Shown here: in pieces, positions 52,818-61,994 of the stretch
Numbering within the stretch: the stretch's first letter is position 1
Layout: each line of letters opens with the position of its first letter
Source: Myxococcales bacterium
GTDB taxonomy: Bacteria; Myxococcota_A; Polyangia; Polyangiales; Polyangiaceae
Assembly (NCBI GenBank): GCA_016706225.1
Contig: JADJKB010000025.1
Coordinates: 248,001 to 312,000 of the forward strand
DNA: 64,000 nt
Direction of reading: 5' to 3'
Program-made: the position numbers and the translations under genes
Notes under the pieces: generated by a model
The model's input: only the letters and a program-made list of their open reading frames with translations
Databases searched by the model: none
What the model was told of the DNA's origin: nothing

Positions 52818-54988
52818 ACTGCATGCGTGTCCTGGTGGTGGATGACAACCGCGACATGGTCGACGGCATCGCCATGCTGCTCGAGGAGATCCAGCTCGAG
52901 GTTCAAGTCGCGTACTCCGCAGAGCAAGCCCTCGCGCTGATGGAAGTGTCGGAATTCGGGCTTGTTCTGAGCGACATCCGTATGCCTGGCATGAGCGGAG
53001 TGGAGTTGCTGAAGAGCGTCCGAGGACGCTGGCCCATGACGAAGGTCGTCTTGCTCACCGCGTATGGATCGGTCGACTCGGCCGTCGACGCGATGCGGAC
53101 CGGTGCGTGTGACTACCTGACCAAACCTTTCGACAACGACGAGCTCGTGGGAGTCGTCTCGCGAGCGATCACCGCAGGGGTGCCTGCCGGAGGTTTCGAC
53201 GTTTCCGCTGTCGTGGGCGAGGTCGCCGCTGCGATCTCCGCGGATCACCTTTTGCCTGGGCTGAGGGCGGTGCTCCAGGTACTCCTGAACGCCACCGGCG
53301 CGGACGACGGCGAGATCTTTCTCTGCGAGCCCGACGGTGGGGATCCGCTGCTCTGTGTATGGGCGGGGCCCCACGGAGCAGCGCTGGCGGAGCGACCCCG
53401 CTTTGCCGTGAACGTCGGTTACCCCGGCATCGTTGCAGCGACGGGAAGACCCCTGGTCATGAGAGGGGGACTGGCCGACGACCCCCGCTATCTCCGGCGC
53501 GCCGTCGTCGACGCTGGGATCCGCTCGTTGGCCGCGGTTCCGTTGCCTGACGCGCGCGGAGTGCTCGGCTCGCTCCATCTCATGTCGCGGCGCGACGATT
53601 TTCCGGTGGAGCACGTGCTCGACCTGCTCGAGCGCGCAGCGCTGCCCCTCAGCACCGCCATCCGCGCCGGACTCGCGGCGCTGCGCCAATCGGTGGACTC
53701 GATGTGCCGCGGCCTCGAGGAGGGCGCGCCCGGACAGCCGCAGCGTGTGCTGCTCGAGTCGATGCGACAGTTCGCTGGCGCTCACCACGGAAGCCTCGCG
53801 ATCATCGACCCCACCACGGGCAGTCCGAGCGCAGTAGTCTCTACCGGTCCCGTTTCGCTCATCTGCAAACAGGCGGAGGCAGGGGCCTGGGCCGGGTGCC
53901 CGTCCGTCTCGGCCGCGCATGGGTTCGTCGGCGACCCCGGCCGACGTAGTTGGCCGGAGTGCTGTCGCCGCAGCTTGCCGAGCCGAACCGCGAGCCCGTG
54001 TTGTCTGCCCATGATCACCAACGGTCGCCTCTACGGCATCGCCGTGCTCGACTTCGGGCGGGAGGGGCCTGCCAACGCAACGGGTCGCCTCGTGCCGCTC
54101 CTGACCATGGCCCAGCAAGCGGCGGTTCGGTTGGAGGCCCACCACGCGGGCTTCCTGCTCGACGAGCGCCCGAGCGGTGACATTCCCCCCACGTTCGCCA
54201 ACCTTTGCCCCGAGCTCGAGCTGCGATGTTTCGGTCCGTTCAGCGTCCACCAGCGCGGGCAGGAGATTTCAGCGGCGGCGTTTACACGCAACAAAGCCAT
54301 CGTGCTCTTGAAGCTGCTCGCGCTGAAGGCGGGCGCACCTTCGAGCCGCGACGTGTTGATCGAGCAGCTCTGGCCGGACGTGGATCCCCACCAGGGCGCG
54401 AACCGGTTGCACGGAGTGGTTCACGCCTTGCGTTCGGTGATCGAACCCCACCGCAAGGAGCGTCAGTGGCTGTACGTGCGCAATCGCGGCGAGGTTTATT
54501 ACCTCGACATGAACACCCCCATCAGCATCGACGTGTTTCGGTACAAGCAGCTGCTGGACCGAAGCATGCGTTCTCCCGGCGCGGCCGACATCGAGCTCGC
54601 TCTTCTGGAGGAGGCGGTCGCTCTGTACGGGGGCGACCTGTTCGAGGACGACCCGTTCGCGGAGTGGTGTGAAGTGGAGCGTCAGGAGCTCAAAGAGCGC
54701 CAGGTGAACGCACTCGCGCGGTTGGCGCAGCTTCACTCGGCGGCGGGAGCGGATGAGCGCGCTCTCGACTGCTTGCGGCGAGCCACGAGGTTGTCCCCGT
54801 TCAGAGAGGAGCTGGTGTTCACCAAGCTGGAGCTGCTCAGCCGGGTGTCCGGGCCCGCGGAAGCACTGGCCGCCTACGACGACTTTCGTCGAGCGCTCGA
54901 GACTGAGCTGGACGCAACCCCGTCGGAACAGCTCCTGGTGCTCCGACGCCGCTTGCAGACCGCGAGTCAACGCCCCGCCTCTGCTTGA
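52814..54988 (+). CDS. Response regulator with two GAF domains and SARP/BTAD output
   Basis: Cytoplasmic regulator, 724 residues. The receiver (1-118) has Asp10/11, phospho-Asp54 in LSDIRMPGMSG, Thr82 and Lys104. Two GAF-like domains (about 130-285 and 300-450) follow. The second has Cys351, 362, 383, 384, 396 and 397. A winged-helix plus BTAD domain of the SARP/AfsR type (about 465-724; LELRCFGPFSVHQRG, then HGVVHALRSVIEP, CLRRATRLSPFREELV, ALAAYDDFRRALETELD) should bind DNA. It is translationally coupled to the kinase (ATGA). The likely target is the convergent nar operon. Confidence 0.85.
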   Translation: MNCMRVLVVDDNRDMVDGIAMLLEEIQLEVQVAYSAEQALALMEVSEFGLVLSDIRMPGMSGVELLKSVRGRWPMTKVVLLTAYGSVDSAVDAMRTGACDYLTKPFDNDELVGVVSRAITAGVPAGGFDVSAVVGEVAAAISADHLLPGLRAVLQVLLNATGADDGEIFLCEPDGGDPLLCVWAGPHGAALAERPRFAVNVGYPGIVAATGRPLVMRGGLADDPRYLRRAVVDAGIRSLAAVPLPDARGVLGSLHLMSRRDDFPVEHVLDLLERAALPLSTAIRAGLAALRQSVDSMCRGLEEGAPGQPQRVLLESMRQFAGAHHGSLAIIDPTTGSPSAVVSTGPVSLICKQAEAGAWAGCPSVSAAHGFVGDPGRRSWPECCRRSLPSRTASPCCLPMITNGRLYGIAVLDFGREGPANATGRLVPLLTMAQQAAVRLEAHHAGFLLDERPSGDIPPTFANLCPELELRCFGPFSVHQRGQEISAAAFTRNKAIVLLKLLALKAGAPSSRDVLIEQLWPDVDPHQGANRLHGVVHALRSVIEPHRKERQWLYVRNRGEVYYLDMNTPISIDVFRYKQLLDRSMRSPGAADIELALLEEAVALYGGDLFEDDPFAEWCEVERQELKERQVNALARLAQLHSAAGADERALDCLRRATRLSPFREELVFTKLELLSRVSGPAEALAAYDDFRRALETELDATPSEQLLVLRRRLQTASQRPASA

Positions 54989-54998
54989 AGCGCGCCTG

Positions 54999-55012
54999 GG
55001 GCGCCGGCGCCC
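54999..55012. terminator. GC-rich perfect palindrome between convergent genes
   Basis: GGGCGCCGGCGCCC, a 14-base perfect palindrome, lies 10 bases after the regulator stop and 50 bases after the moaA stop (which is on the opposite strand). It could fold into a five-base-pair stem with a CCGG loop and serve both convergent transcripts. No T-run follows on either strand, so terminator activity is inferred from position. Confidence 0.3.
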
Positions 55013-55061
55013 TCGCGATCGTCGCTCCTGCAACGGACCTCCGGAGCCGGCGGTGGCCCGG

Positions 55062-56081
55062 TCAGCCTCCGAGCCGCGACATCCGGATCCTCGTGACCTT
55101 GCCGTCGCCAAAGCGGTGACCGACGGGTTTCATGGCAGCCGCGTGGACGAAGAGCGACGCCACGAGCGCCTCGTCGCGTGCCTGGATAGCGTCGCGCAGC
55201 GGGACGCCCAAGTCGTGGCCCAGGCAGGGCCTCAGCTCGCCCGTCGCGGTGAGCCGAAACCGGCTGCAGGCCCCGCAGTAGCCGTCGGAGATCGGCGTGA
55301 TGAACCCAACGATCCCTCTGGCATCCGGCACGCGCCAGTAGCGCGCTGGACCATTTCCCGGCACTCCCTCGGCCGGGAGCAGCCCCAGTTCTGCCGTGAG
55401 GCGACGGCGTACCTGGGTGAGGTCGACGTACCGCTCGTGCAGGCGAGGAGTCGCGCCCTCGCCCACAGGCATCAGCTCCAGGAAACGCACCACGAGATCG
55501 TGGTCACGAGTGAGGTCGACCCAGGCTTCGATCTCGTCATCGTTCATTCCGCGCAGCACGAGCACGTTGATCTTGAGCGGTCGCAGCCCGGCGTCCGACG
55601 CGCGCCGAATGCCTCGCCAGACTTCGTCGAGGGCGCCCGCACAGGTGATCGCCCGGAAGCGCTCCGGCCTGAGGGAGTCGACGCTGACGGTGAGGCGATC
55701 GAGGCCTGCCTCCGCGAGCGCGGCCGCGTGTTGCTCCAGCAGCACGCCATTCGTCGTCAGCGCCACCTCGCGCACCTGTGTCTCGCGCTTGAGCCGCGCG
55801 ACCAGCTCGGCGAGCCCGGGACGCACGAGCGGCTCCCCCCCGGTCAGCCGGACGTGGTCCACACCCAGGCGGCACGCGACCCGAACGACACACAGGATGT
55901 CGTCCCACGAGAGCAGCTCATCGGCGCGCCGGAAGCCGCTCCCCATCGGGAGACAGTAGGTGCAGCGAAGGTTGCAGCGGTCCGTCACGGAGATGCGCAG
56001 GCTCCGCACGATCCGTCCGCAGGTGTCGGCGAGCTCACGCACGCCGCCCGCGTCCTCGATCACGTCAAGACGGGCGTTCAC
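55062..56081 (-). CDS. moaA: GTP 3',8-cyclase MoaA
   Basis: Radical-SAM enzyme that with MoaC makes the molybdopterin precursor cPMP from GTP. It has 339 residues from GTG 56081, which overlaps narK2 by 17 bases; no in-frame ATG lies upstream inside the family range. The radical-SAM cluster CxxxCxxC is CNLRCTYC, followed by LTGGEPLVRPGL. The second cluster is in GYCGACSRFRLTATGELRPC and the C-terminal Gly-Gly is present. It is the last gene of the nar operon and supplies the Mo cofactor for NarG. Confidence 0.95.
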   Translation of the reverse strand: MNARLDVIEDAGGVRELADTCGRIVRSLRISVTDRCNLRCTYCLPMGSGFRRADELLSWDDILCVVRVACRLGVDHVRLTGGEPLVRPGLAELVARLKRETQVREVALTTNGVLLEQHAAALAEAGLDRLTVSVDSLRPERFRAITCAGALDEVWRGIRRASDAGLRPLKINVLVLRGMNDDEIEAWVDLTRDHDLVVRFLELMPVGEGATPRLHERYVDLTQVRRRLTAELGLLPAEGVPGNGPARYWRVPDARGIVGFITPISDGYCGACSRFRLTATGELRPCLGHDLGVPLRDAIQARDEALVASLFVHAAAMKPVGHRFGDGKVTRIRMSRLGG

Positions 56082-57441
56082 AACCGCTCTTCGTGTAATA
56101 CCACCAGTTGACCGCCACCGCGGCGAGGTAGAACGCCGCCGCTCCGAGGAAGAATGGTGCGGCCGACCCGGTCTTGGTGATCGAGGCGCCCACGAGCATC
56201 GAGAAGGCGAATGGGCCATACGCGGCGACCGCAGCGGTCCAGCCCAAGACTTGCGCTCCTTGTCGCGGCGAATGCGCGAAGATGATCGGAAACTGCCGGA
56301 AGGTCGAGGCGTTGCCGACACCGCTGAAGAGGAAGAGCCCCAGCATACAGCCGACGAAGAGCGGAAACTGATCGAGCGAGGTTGGCGTCAAGAGTCCCAG
56401 AAAGACCATCACTCCACAGATGACGATCATCGCCAGGCCGACGATGTGGGTGAGGATGGCGCCGCCGACCTTGTCCGCCACGAAGCCGAAAGCAACGCGC
56501 GCGGCGGAGCCCAGCAGCGGGCCGAGGAAGGCGTATTTCAGCGGATCCGAAGCTCCGGGAAAACCGCCATACACGGTCTTGATCATCAGGGGGAACGCCG
56601 CCGCGAAGCCGGAAAAAGATCCGAACGTCATGACGTAGGTGACGGTACAGAACCAGGTGTGTTTGTCCTTGAAGATGTCGAGCTGCTCGCGAAACGATGC
56701 CTTGATCGGGACGCTGCGCATCAACACCAGACACAGCATCCCGACGATGACGAGAAATGGCACGTACCAGAACATCGCGTTTTGGAGCCAGATATCCTGG
56801 CTAACGGCGCCCTTTTTGAAGACCTGAGCCCCGCCGCCGAGCGTGCCGAACAGCGCGAAGCCGATGATCCAGGGGCTCACGAACTGCGCGAGACTCACGC
56901 CGAAGTTTCCGACTCCAGCCTGGACGCCGAGCGCCGCTCCCTGGAGCCGCTTGGGAAAGAACAGGCTCGTGCTCGGCATGAAAGAGGAGAAATCGCCGCC
57001 TCCCAGGCCGGCCGTGAGAGCGAGGACCAGGAACACCCAGAAGGGCGTCTCTGGGTCCAGGACGGCGAGGCCCAGACCGATGCAGGGGATGAGCTTGAGC
57101 AGCGTGGCGACTCCGACAACCAACCGCGTCCCGAAGATCGGGATCAAGAAGCTGTGAATCACTCGCAGCGTGCCGCCAGCGAGCCCGGGCATCGCCGCCA
57201 GCCAGAACAGCTGCATCGTGTCGAACTTGAAACCAATCGCGGGCAGGCGAACCACGAGCACACTCATCACGAACCAGGTGGCGAATGAGAGGATGAGGCT
57301 GATGGTCGTGAGCGTGAGCGTTCGCCGAGCGATCTTGCTGCCGGTCTCGGTCCAGAACCTTTCGTTCTCCGGTTCCCACTTGGGGAGCCAGCCCCCGATC
57401 CCGCCGGCCGCGGCGGGAGCGGATTCATCGGTCTTGCTCAT
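56065..57441 (-). CDS. Nitrate/nitrite transporter, NarK2-like
   Basis: MFS transporter, 458 residues, about 12 helices, of the nitrate/nitrite porter family. Motifs: GGDFSSFMPSTSLFFP (the nitrate signature helix) and a second GFGVSLAQFVSP-like helix (VGNFGVSLAQFVSPW). The start is ATG 57441, which overlaps the narK1 stop by four bases. Two adjacent NarK types like this are common in denitrifiers (NarK1 nitrate/H+ symport, NarK2 nitrate/nitrite antiport); which activity this gene has is inferred. Confidence 0.9.
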   Translation of the reverse strand: MSKTDESAPAAAGGIGGWLPKWEPENERFWTETGSKIARRTLTLTTISLILSFATWFVMSVLVVRLPAIGFKFDTMQLFWLAAMPGLAGGTLRVIHSFLIPIFGTRLVVGVATLLKLIPCIGLGLAVLDPETPFWVFLVLALTAGLGGGDFSSFMPSTSLFFPKRLQGAALGVQAGVGNFGVSLAQFVSPWIIGFALFGTLGGGAQVFKKGAVSQDIWLQNAMFWYVPFLVIVGMLCLVLMRSVPIKASFREQLDIFKDKHTWFCTVTYVMTFGSFSGFAAAFPLMIKTVYGGFPGASDPLKYAFLGPLLGSAARVAFGFVADKVGGAILTHIVGLAMIVICGVMVFLGLLTPTSLDQFPLFVGCMLGLFLFSGVGNASTFRQFPIIFAHSPRQGAQVLGWTAAVAAYGPFAFSMLVGASITKTGSAAPFFLGAAAFYLAAVAVNWWYYTKSGCERPS

Positions 57442-58952
57442 TGGGTTGCCCTCTCGAGTGGCGCTTCCAGGCGTTGAGAAGTGCGCGGTGTCAGCTTCGC
57501 GTCGAGCAAACGCACGGTGCGTAGCAGCCACGCGAGACAGACCGTGGACAGCGCGAACATGAACATCCAGCAGCTCGTCCAGAGGCCCGTCCCCTCGAGC
57601 AGGTATCCGAAGACGATCGGGCAGAAGAAGCCGCCGAGTCCCCCGAGCACACCCACCATGCCTCCGACGACGCCGACTTCATCGGGGAAGTAGTCCGGAA
57701 TGTACTTGTAGACGCCCGCCTTCCCGATCCCCCAGATGCAGCCCAAGAGCGTGACCAGCACGGCGAAAATCCACACGTTGGCCTGGAAGAAGATGCGTGT
57801 GACCCCCTTCGCCAAGAGCTCCCTCCGTTGCACCTCTTGTCCGACGACCACCGCGGGCTCCTGCCACACCTCCTTCTTGGGGAAGACGAGCAGCCCGGCT
57901 TCGAGCTTGGCGAAGGTCGTGGGTTTTTGTGTCAGTGCGTAGCTCTCGCGACCCACACCGATGCTCTCTGGCGACACCGAGGTGACCGTACCGGCGGCCT
58001 TGGCCATGATGCCCTGACCCGGCGAGAAGACCTCCATCTTCGGAAAGATCACCGCGAAGCTGATCAGGCAGGACGTGACGAGCACCCAGGTCATCACCCG
58101 ACGGGCGCCCCACTTGTCCGACATCCAGCCGCCCATCGCGCGAATCACGCCCGACGGGAAGCTGAAGAGCGCAGCCAAGATCCCTGCGGTGACCAGCGGC
58201 AGGTAATAGACGTTCACGAAGTACGGGACCAGCCACTGCGAGAACGCAACGAAGCAGCCGAATACCAGGAAGTAGTAGAGCCCGAAACGCCACACACGGA
58301 CGCTGCGGAGCGGCGCGAGCATTTGGCGCAGATTGCGGCCGGAGCTCGCGGGCTTTTTGTTGGTCGTCAGCGCGAAAAAGAGCGTCGCCATGAGCAACAG
58401 CCCGACTGCGTACACGACCGGTACCTTGCGCCAGCCTTCGAGGTTTGCGCCGTGGTTGGTGAACTCGTTCAGCAGTGAGGGCGCCAACAGGGTGGTCAGC
58501 GCCGCACCCGCATTACCCGCGCCGAAGACTCCGAGCGCCGTGCCCTGATTCCGCTTCGGATACCACACCGACGTGAACGCAATGCCGATCGAGAAGCTGA
58601 CCCCCGCCAGCCCGAACCCGAAGCTGCACAGCGCGAAGGCCAGGAAGCTGTTGGCGTACGAGAGCAGGAACATCGGCAGCGCCGCGAACAAGAGCAGGCC
58701 GGTGAAAACCGGTTTCCCGCCGTACTTGTCGGTGAGGATCCCGGCCGGGAGCCGGAACGCCGATCCCGTGAGGACCGGAATCCCCATCAGCCACCCGACC
58801 TCGACCGGGCCCCACTTGAACACCTGATTGGCCGCGAGGAACGTCACCAGCACGCCGTTGAGCATCCAGGCTGCGAAGCAGACGGTGAACGCGAGTGTGT
58901 TCAAGAAGAGGGCCTTGTGAGCGGCCCCCGTCGCTTTCGCTTCCACGGGCAT
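57438..58952 (-). CDS. Nitrate/nitrite transporter, NarK1-like
   Basis: MFS transporter, 504 residues. The nitrate signature is GLAGVSFSIGIAFTSVWYP, then GTALGVFGAGNAGAALTTL, and the second half has SFPSGVIRAMGGWMSDKWG. A loop of about 90 residues between helices 8 and 9 (about 315-385; charged, with KKEVWQEPAVV) is long for the family. It lies nine bases downstream of narI and overlaps narK2. It probably imports nitrate for NarGHI. The NarK1/2 names follow type, not proof. Confidence 0.9.
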   Translation of the reverse strand: MPVEAKATGAAHKALFLNTLAFTVCFAAWMLNGVLVTFLAANQVFKWGPVEVGWLMGIPVLTGSAFRLPAGILTDKYGGKPVFTGLLLFAALPMFLLSYANSFLAFALCSFGFGLAGVSFSIGIAFTSVWYPKRNQGTALGVFGAGNAGAALTTLLAPSLLNEFTNHGANLEGWRKVPVVYAVGLLLMATLFFALTTNKKPASSGRNLRQMLAPLRSVRVWRFGLYYFLVFGCFVAFSQWLVPYFVNVYYLPLVTAGILAALFSFPSGVIRAMGGWMSDKWGARRVMTWVLVTSCLISFAVIFPKMEVFSPGQGIMAKAAGTVTSVSPESIGVGRESYALTQKPTTFAKLEAGLLVFPKKEVWQEPAVVVGQEVQRRELLAKGVTRIFFQANVWIFAVLVTLLGCIWGIGKAGVYKYIPDYFPDEVGVVGGMVGVLGGLGGFFCPIVFGYLLEGTGLWTSCWMFMFALSTVCLAWLLRTVRLLDAKLTPRTSQRLEAPLERATQ

Positions 58953-58961
58953 GTGTCCCTC

Positions 58962-59690
58962 TCAGTTGTTCTTCGGTCGCGCCTTGCTCCAGGGTGTTGC
59001 CGGGTCGCGGATCGCCTTACGATCCCAGTTCCACATTACGCGCTGGTATGGACGGCGGATGTAGTGCAGCGGCGCGACCAGGATGTGGACCAGCCGAGTG
59101 AAAGGGAAGATCCCGACGATGAGCCAAGCGCCGATGACGTGCAGCTGGATCGGCACGGGCATGGCGCTGATCGCCACCAGGTTGGGATCGAGTTTGAAGA
59201 GCGACATCAGGTAGGGCGAGAGATCCGCCGCGAACCATGACGAGCCCCAGCGATAGCCATACGCCACCCACAGACCCAACAGCACCTGCGCCAGGATCAG
59301 GAGTTCGAGCACGACGTCCATGCGGGTCGTGACCATCTTGATGCGCGGGTTTGTGAATCTCCGGACCATCAGCCCGACTAGCCCGACCAGCGTGCTCAGG
59401 CCGAAGGAGAACGCCGTGATCTCCAGCACGATCAGCCGCACCGGGTTGCTGTTCCAGAGCAGGGTTCCCTCGGGGATCAAGAACGCGGTCAGATGCCCGA
59501 AGAAACACACCAGGATCCCGATGTGGAACGGCACCGAGCCCCAGAACAGTCTCCGTCCCTCCAGAAACTGGGACGACAAGGCGGAGACTTTGAAGCCCGT
59601 GTTGCGGTACCGCATGATGGTGCCCGCCAAGAAGATGAGCATCGCGGCGTAGGGCAGCCCGGCGAATAGAAACACGTACGGCAGGTTCAT
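58962..59690 (-). CDS. narI: Respiratory nitrate reductase gamma subunit NarI
   Basis: Membrane b-type cytochrome that passes quinol electrons to NarH. It has 242 residues and five transmembrane helices. The diheme ligands are visible: His56 and His66 (VPFHIGILVCFFGHL) and His184 and His202 (IQLHVIG...TRLVHIL), matching E. coli spacing of 10 and 18. The start ATG 59690 overlaps the narJ stop by one base (ATGA-type). The longer frame to 59717 adds a charged, non-family N-terminus. Confidence 0.95.
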   Translation of the reverse strand: MNLPYVFLFAGLPYAAMLIFLAGTIMRYRNTGFKVSALSSQFLEGRRLFWGSVPFHIGILVCFFGHLTAFLIPEGTLLWNSNPVRLIVLEITAFSFGLSTLVGLVGLMVRRFTNPRIKMVTTRMDVVLELLILAQVLLGLWVAYGYRWGSSWFAADLSPYLMSLFKLDPNLVAISAMPVPIQLHVIGAWLIVGIFPFTRLVHILVAPLHYIRRPYQRVMWNWDRKAIRDPATPWSKARPKNN

Positions 59691-60427
59691 CACGTCCCTC
59701 TCACGTTGCTGGAGCACGACCCTCGGGAGTCACCGGCGGCGAAGCCCGGGAGGCTGTTGGGCGCTGCGCCACTCTCGATCCCCAGCTCCGCGCCGACCGA
59801 GCCGACGAACTTGGATTCCTGGTCGAGCGGCAGGCTGACCTTGAGCTCGAAGTCCTCGCGTAGGACCTCGTACAGCGCCTCGAGGGCGTGACAGTAGGCC
59901 GTGCGCATCTCGCCGGAGGCAGCCTCGATGAGCGTCTTGTGGTGCTTCTTGTAGAGCTCTTCCTTCTTGGCCATCCGCTCGGGCCCGAACTCGCGGATCA
60001 TCTCGCGCACGGCGGGAGCGAGGATCACGCGGACGAGCTCGTCCCGCACGCTCGTGTCGGTCAGCTTCGGTAACAGTCGGAGGAGGTTGGGTAGATGGTC
60101 TCCGAGCTCGCTGCCGCAGTCGTTCTCCGCGCGCTTGTGCTCTCCGCTCAAGCCGGCGAGCAGCGCGCCGCGTTTGTAGTCCTCGCCAAACAGCGTGTAC
60201 CCGATGTCGAGCGACGTGATGGGCTGGATGTCGAAGGTGCGGGTGTGGAGCTCTTGCAGAGCCAAGAGATCGCGTGTGGGTAGGAGTCGACGGAACTTCT
60301 CCAGCGCCAGCGCGGCATGGGGATAACGGTCCACGTGGGCGGCGATCGCCAGCGACACGGCTTCGTCGAAGCCTGAGCCCGGATGGGTGAACAACAGGGC
60401 CAACAGCTCGTAGCGTGCGAAGGACAT
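59690..60427 (-). CDS. narJ: Nitrate reductase chaperone NarJ
   Basis: Cytoplasmic TorD-type assembly chaperone for NarG, needed for Mo-cofactor insertion. It has 245 residues from ATG 60427 and is all-helical. Family-like segments are ARYELLALLFTHPGSGFDEA, ITSLDIGYTLFGEDYKRGAL, then HLPNLLRLLPKL, close to the NarJ core. It ends with a Gly/Ser-rich tail. The start lies one base past the narH stop codon, in the order narG-H-J-I. Confidence 0.93.
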   Translation of the reverse strand: MSFARYELLALLFTHPGSGFDEAVSLAIAAHVDRYPHAALALEKFRRLLPTRDLLALQELHTRTFDIQPITSLDIGYTLFGEDYKRGALLAGLSGEHKRAENDCGSELGDHLPNLLRLLPKLTDTSVRDELVRVILAPAVREMIREFGPERMAKKEELYKKHHKTLIEAASGEMRTAYCHALEALYEVLREDFELKVSLPLDQESKFVGSVGAELGIESGAAPNSLPGFAAGDSRGSCSSNVRGT

Positions 60428-60428
60428 C

Positions 60429-61979
60429 TCACATCCCCCGCTCGGGCTTCTCGCGGAAGCCAAAGCCCGTCGAACCCTTGGTGTCTCCAGTGAACTCCAG
60501 CATTTCCATGGCCTGCTCGCGGTGCGCGGGCGGAATGACAAAGCGGTCGTTGAATTTCGCCAGCGCCGTCAGCTGGAAGATGCCCTCCGCTTCGGCCTGG
60601 CTCAGCCCGGTCTCCTTCAGGAGCTGGTTGACCTTGCTCTCCGGAATGTCACCGACGGTCTTGAAGCGTCGGTAGATCCTTACCGCCATCAGCTTCTTCA
60701 GCCGCAACGCGACCGCGTTCGTATCACCCGCGCTGAACAGGCTCGCCATGTACTTGAGCGGGAACCGGGCCTGGTCGATCGTCTGAAACAGCTCCTCGGT
60801 GCTGGTGTCGTAGAGCCAGTTGTCGGTCCAGGTCTTTGCTATGGGGTTCAGCTTCTCTTTCTGGGCACCGTCGGACTCGGTGACTGAAGCCATCACCGGC
60901 AAGAGCGGCGGTACGTAGAACAGCATCGGCAGCGTCCTGAACTCCGGGTGGAGCGGCAGGGCCATGCCCCAGGTCTTGACGAACTTGTAGGTCGGGGAGT
61001 CTTGAGCGGCCTTGATCGTCGAGTCGGGGATGCCGTTGGCCTTCGCCGCAGCGATGACCTCCGGGTCGAAGGGGTCCATCAGCATGTCGAGCTGACCCTG
61101 CACCAGCTGTTTGTCCTCGAGTGATGCCGTCGTCTCGATGCGGTCGGCGTCGTACAGGAGCACACCGATGTAGCGAATGCGCCCGACGCAGGAGTGCATA
61201 CAGGCCGGCGCGTAACCCGCCTCCATGCGCGGGTAGCAGAGGATGCACTTCTCACTCTTTCCGGTGTGCCAGTTGTAGTAGCTCTTCTTGTACGGGCAGG
61301 CGGTCACGCACATGCGCCAAGCGCGGCACACCTTCTGGTTGATCAGCACGATGCCATCTTCACCGCGCTTGTAGATCGCACCGGACGGACACGAGGCCAC
61401 GCAACCAGGGTTCAAGCAGTGGTTGCAGATCCGAGGCAGGTAGAAGAACGCCATGCGCTCCAGCTGGAACATGGCTTCGCGCTCGGCGGGCGAGAGCTTT
61501 GCGAGGTTTGGATCGTTGCGGGCGTAGTCGGGGCTGCCGCCCAGGTCGTCGTCCCAGTTCGGCCCCATCTTCACGTCGATGGGCTCGCCGGTGATCAGCG
61601 ATATCGGACGGGCGGTGGGCTGATCGTCTCCGGCCGGCGCCTCGATCAGGTTCAGGTAGTCGTACGTGAACGGCTCGTAGTAGTCCTCGACCGCAGGCAA
61701 GTTGGGGTTGTGGAAGATGTTCGACAGGCCCTTCTTCTTGCCTGCGCCCTTCAGGTGGATGCGCCCAACGTCGTCCCGGTACCAGCCGCCCTTGTAGATC
61801 TCCTGGTCCTCCCACTTTCCTGGGTAGCCCGTGCCGGGTTTGGTCTCGACGTTGTTCCACCACTGGTATTCCGCGCCCTTGCGGTCGGTCCAGATGTTCT
61901 TGCAGGCGATCGAGCAAGTGTGACAGCCGATACATTTGTCGAGATGAAAGACCATCGAGATCTGAGCTCTGATATCCAT
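60429..61979 (-). CDS. narH: Respiratory nitrate reductase beta subunit NarH
   Basis: Iron-sulfur electron-transfer subunit on the cytoplasmic side of the membrane. The 516 residues begin in the typical NarH way, with cluster motif CIGCHTCSIACK, then CNHCLNPGCVASCPSG, then CRAWRMCVTACPYKK and KCILCYPRMEAGYAPAC with CVGRIRYIG. These are the residues for three [4Fe-4S] and one [3Fe-4S] cluster (Trp in place of the Cys in CRAWRMC, as in E. coli). The gap to narG is 15 bases. Confidence 0.96.
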   Translation of the reverse strand: MDIRAQISMVFHLDKCIGCHTCSIACKNIWTDRKGAEYQWWNNVETKPGTGYPGKWEDQEIYKGGWYRDDVGRIHLKGAGKKKGLSNIFHNPNLPAVEDYYEPFTYDYLNLIEAPAGDDQPTARPISLITGEPIDVKMGPNWDDDLGGSPDYARNDPNLAKLSPAEREAMFQLERMAFFYLPRICNHCLNPGCVASCPSGAIYKRGEDGIVLINQKVCRAWRMCVTACPYKKSYYNWHTGKSEKCILCYPRMEAGYAPACMHSCVGRIRYIGVLLYDADRIETTASLEDKQLVQGQLDMLMDPFDPEVIAAAKANGIPDSTIKAAQDSPTYKFVKTWGMALPLHPEFRTLPMLFYVPPLLPVMASVTESDGAQKEKLNPIAKTWTDNWLYDTSTEELFQTIDQARFPLKYMASLFSAGDTNAVALRLKKLMAVRIYRRFKTVGDIPESKVNQLLKETGLSQAEAEGIFQLTALAKFNDRFVIPPAHREQAMEMLEFTGDTKGSTGFGFREKPERGM

Positions 61980-61994
61980 GACTGCTGTCCTTTC

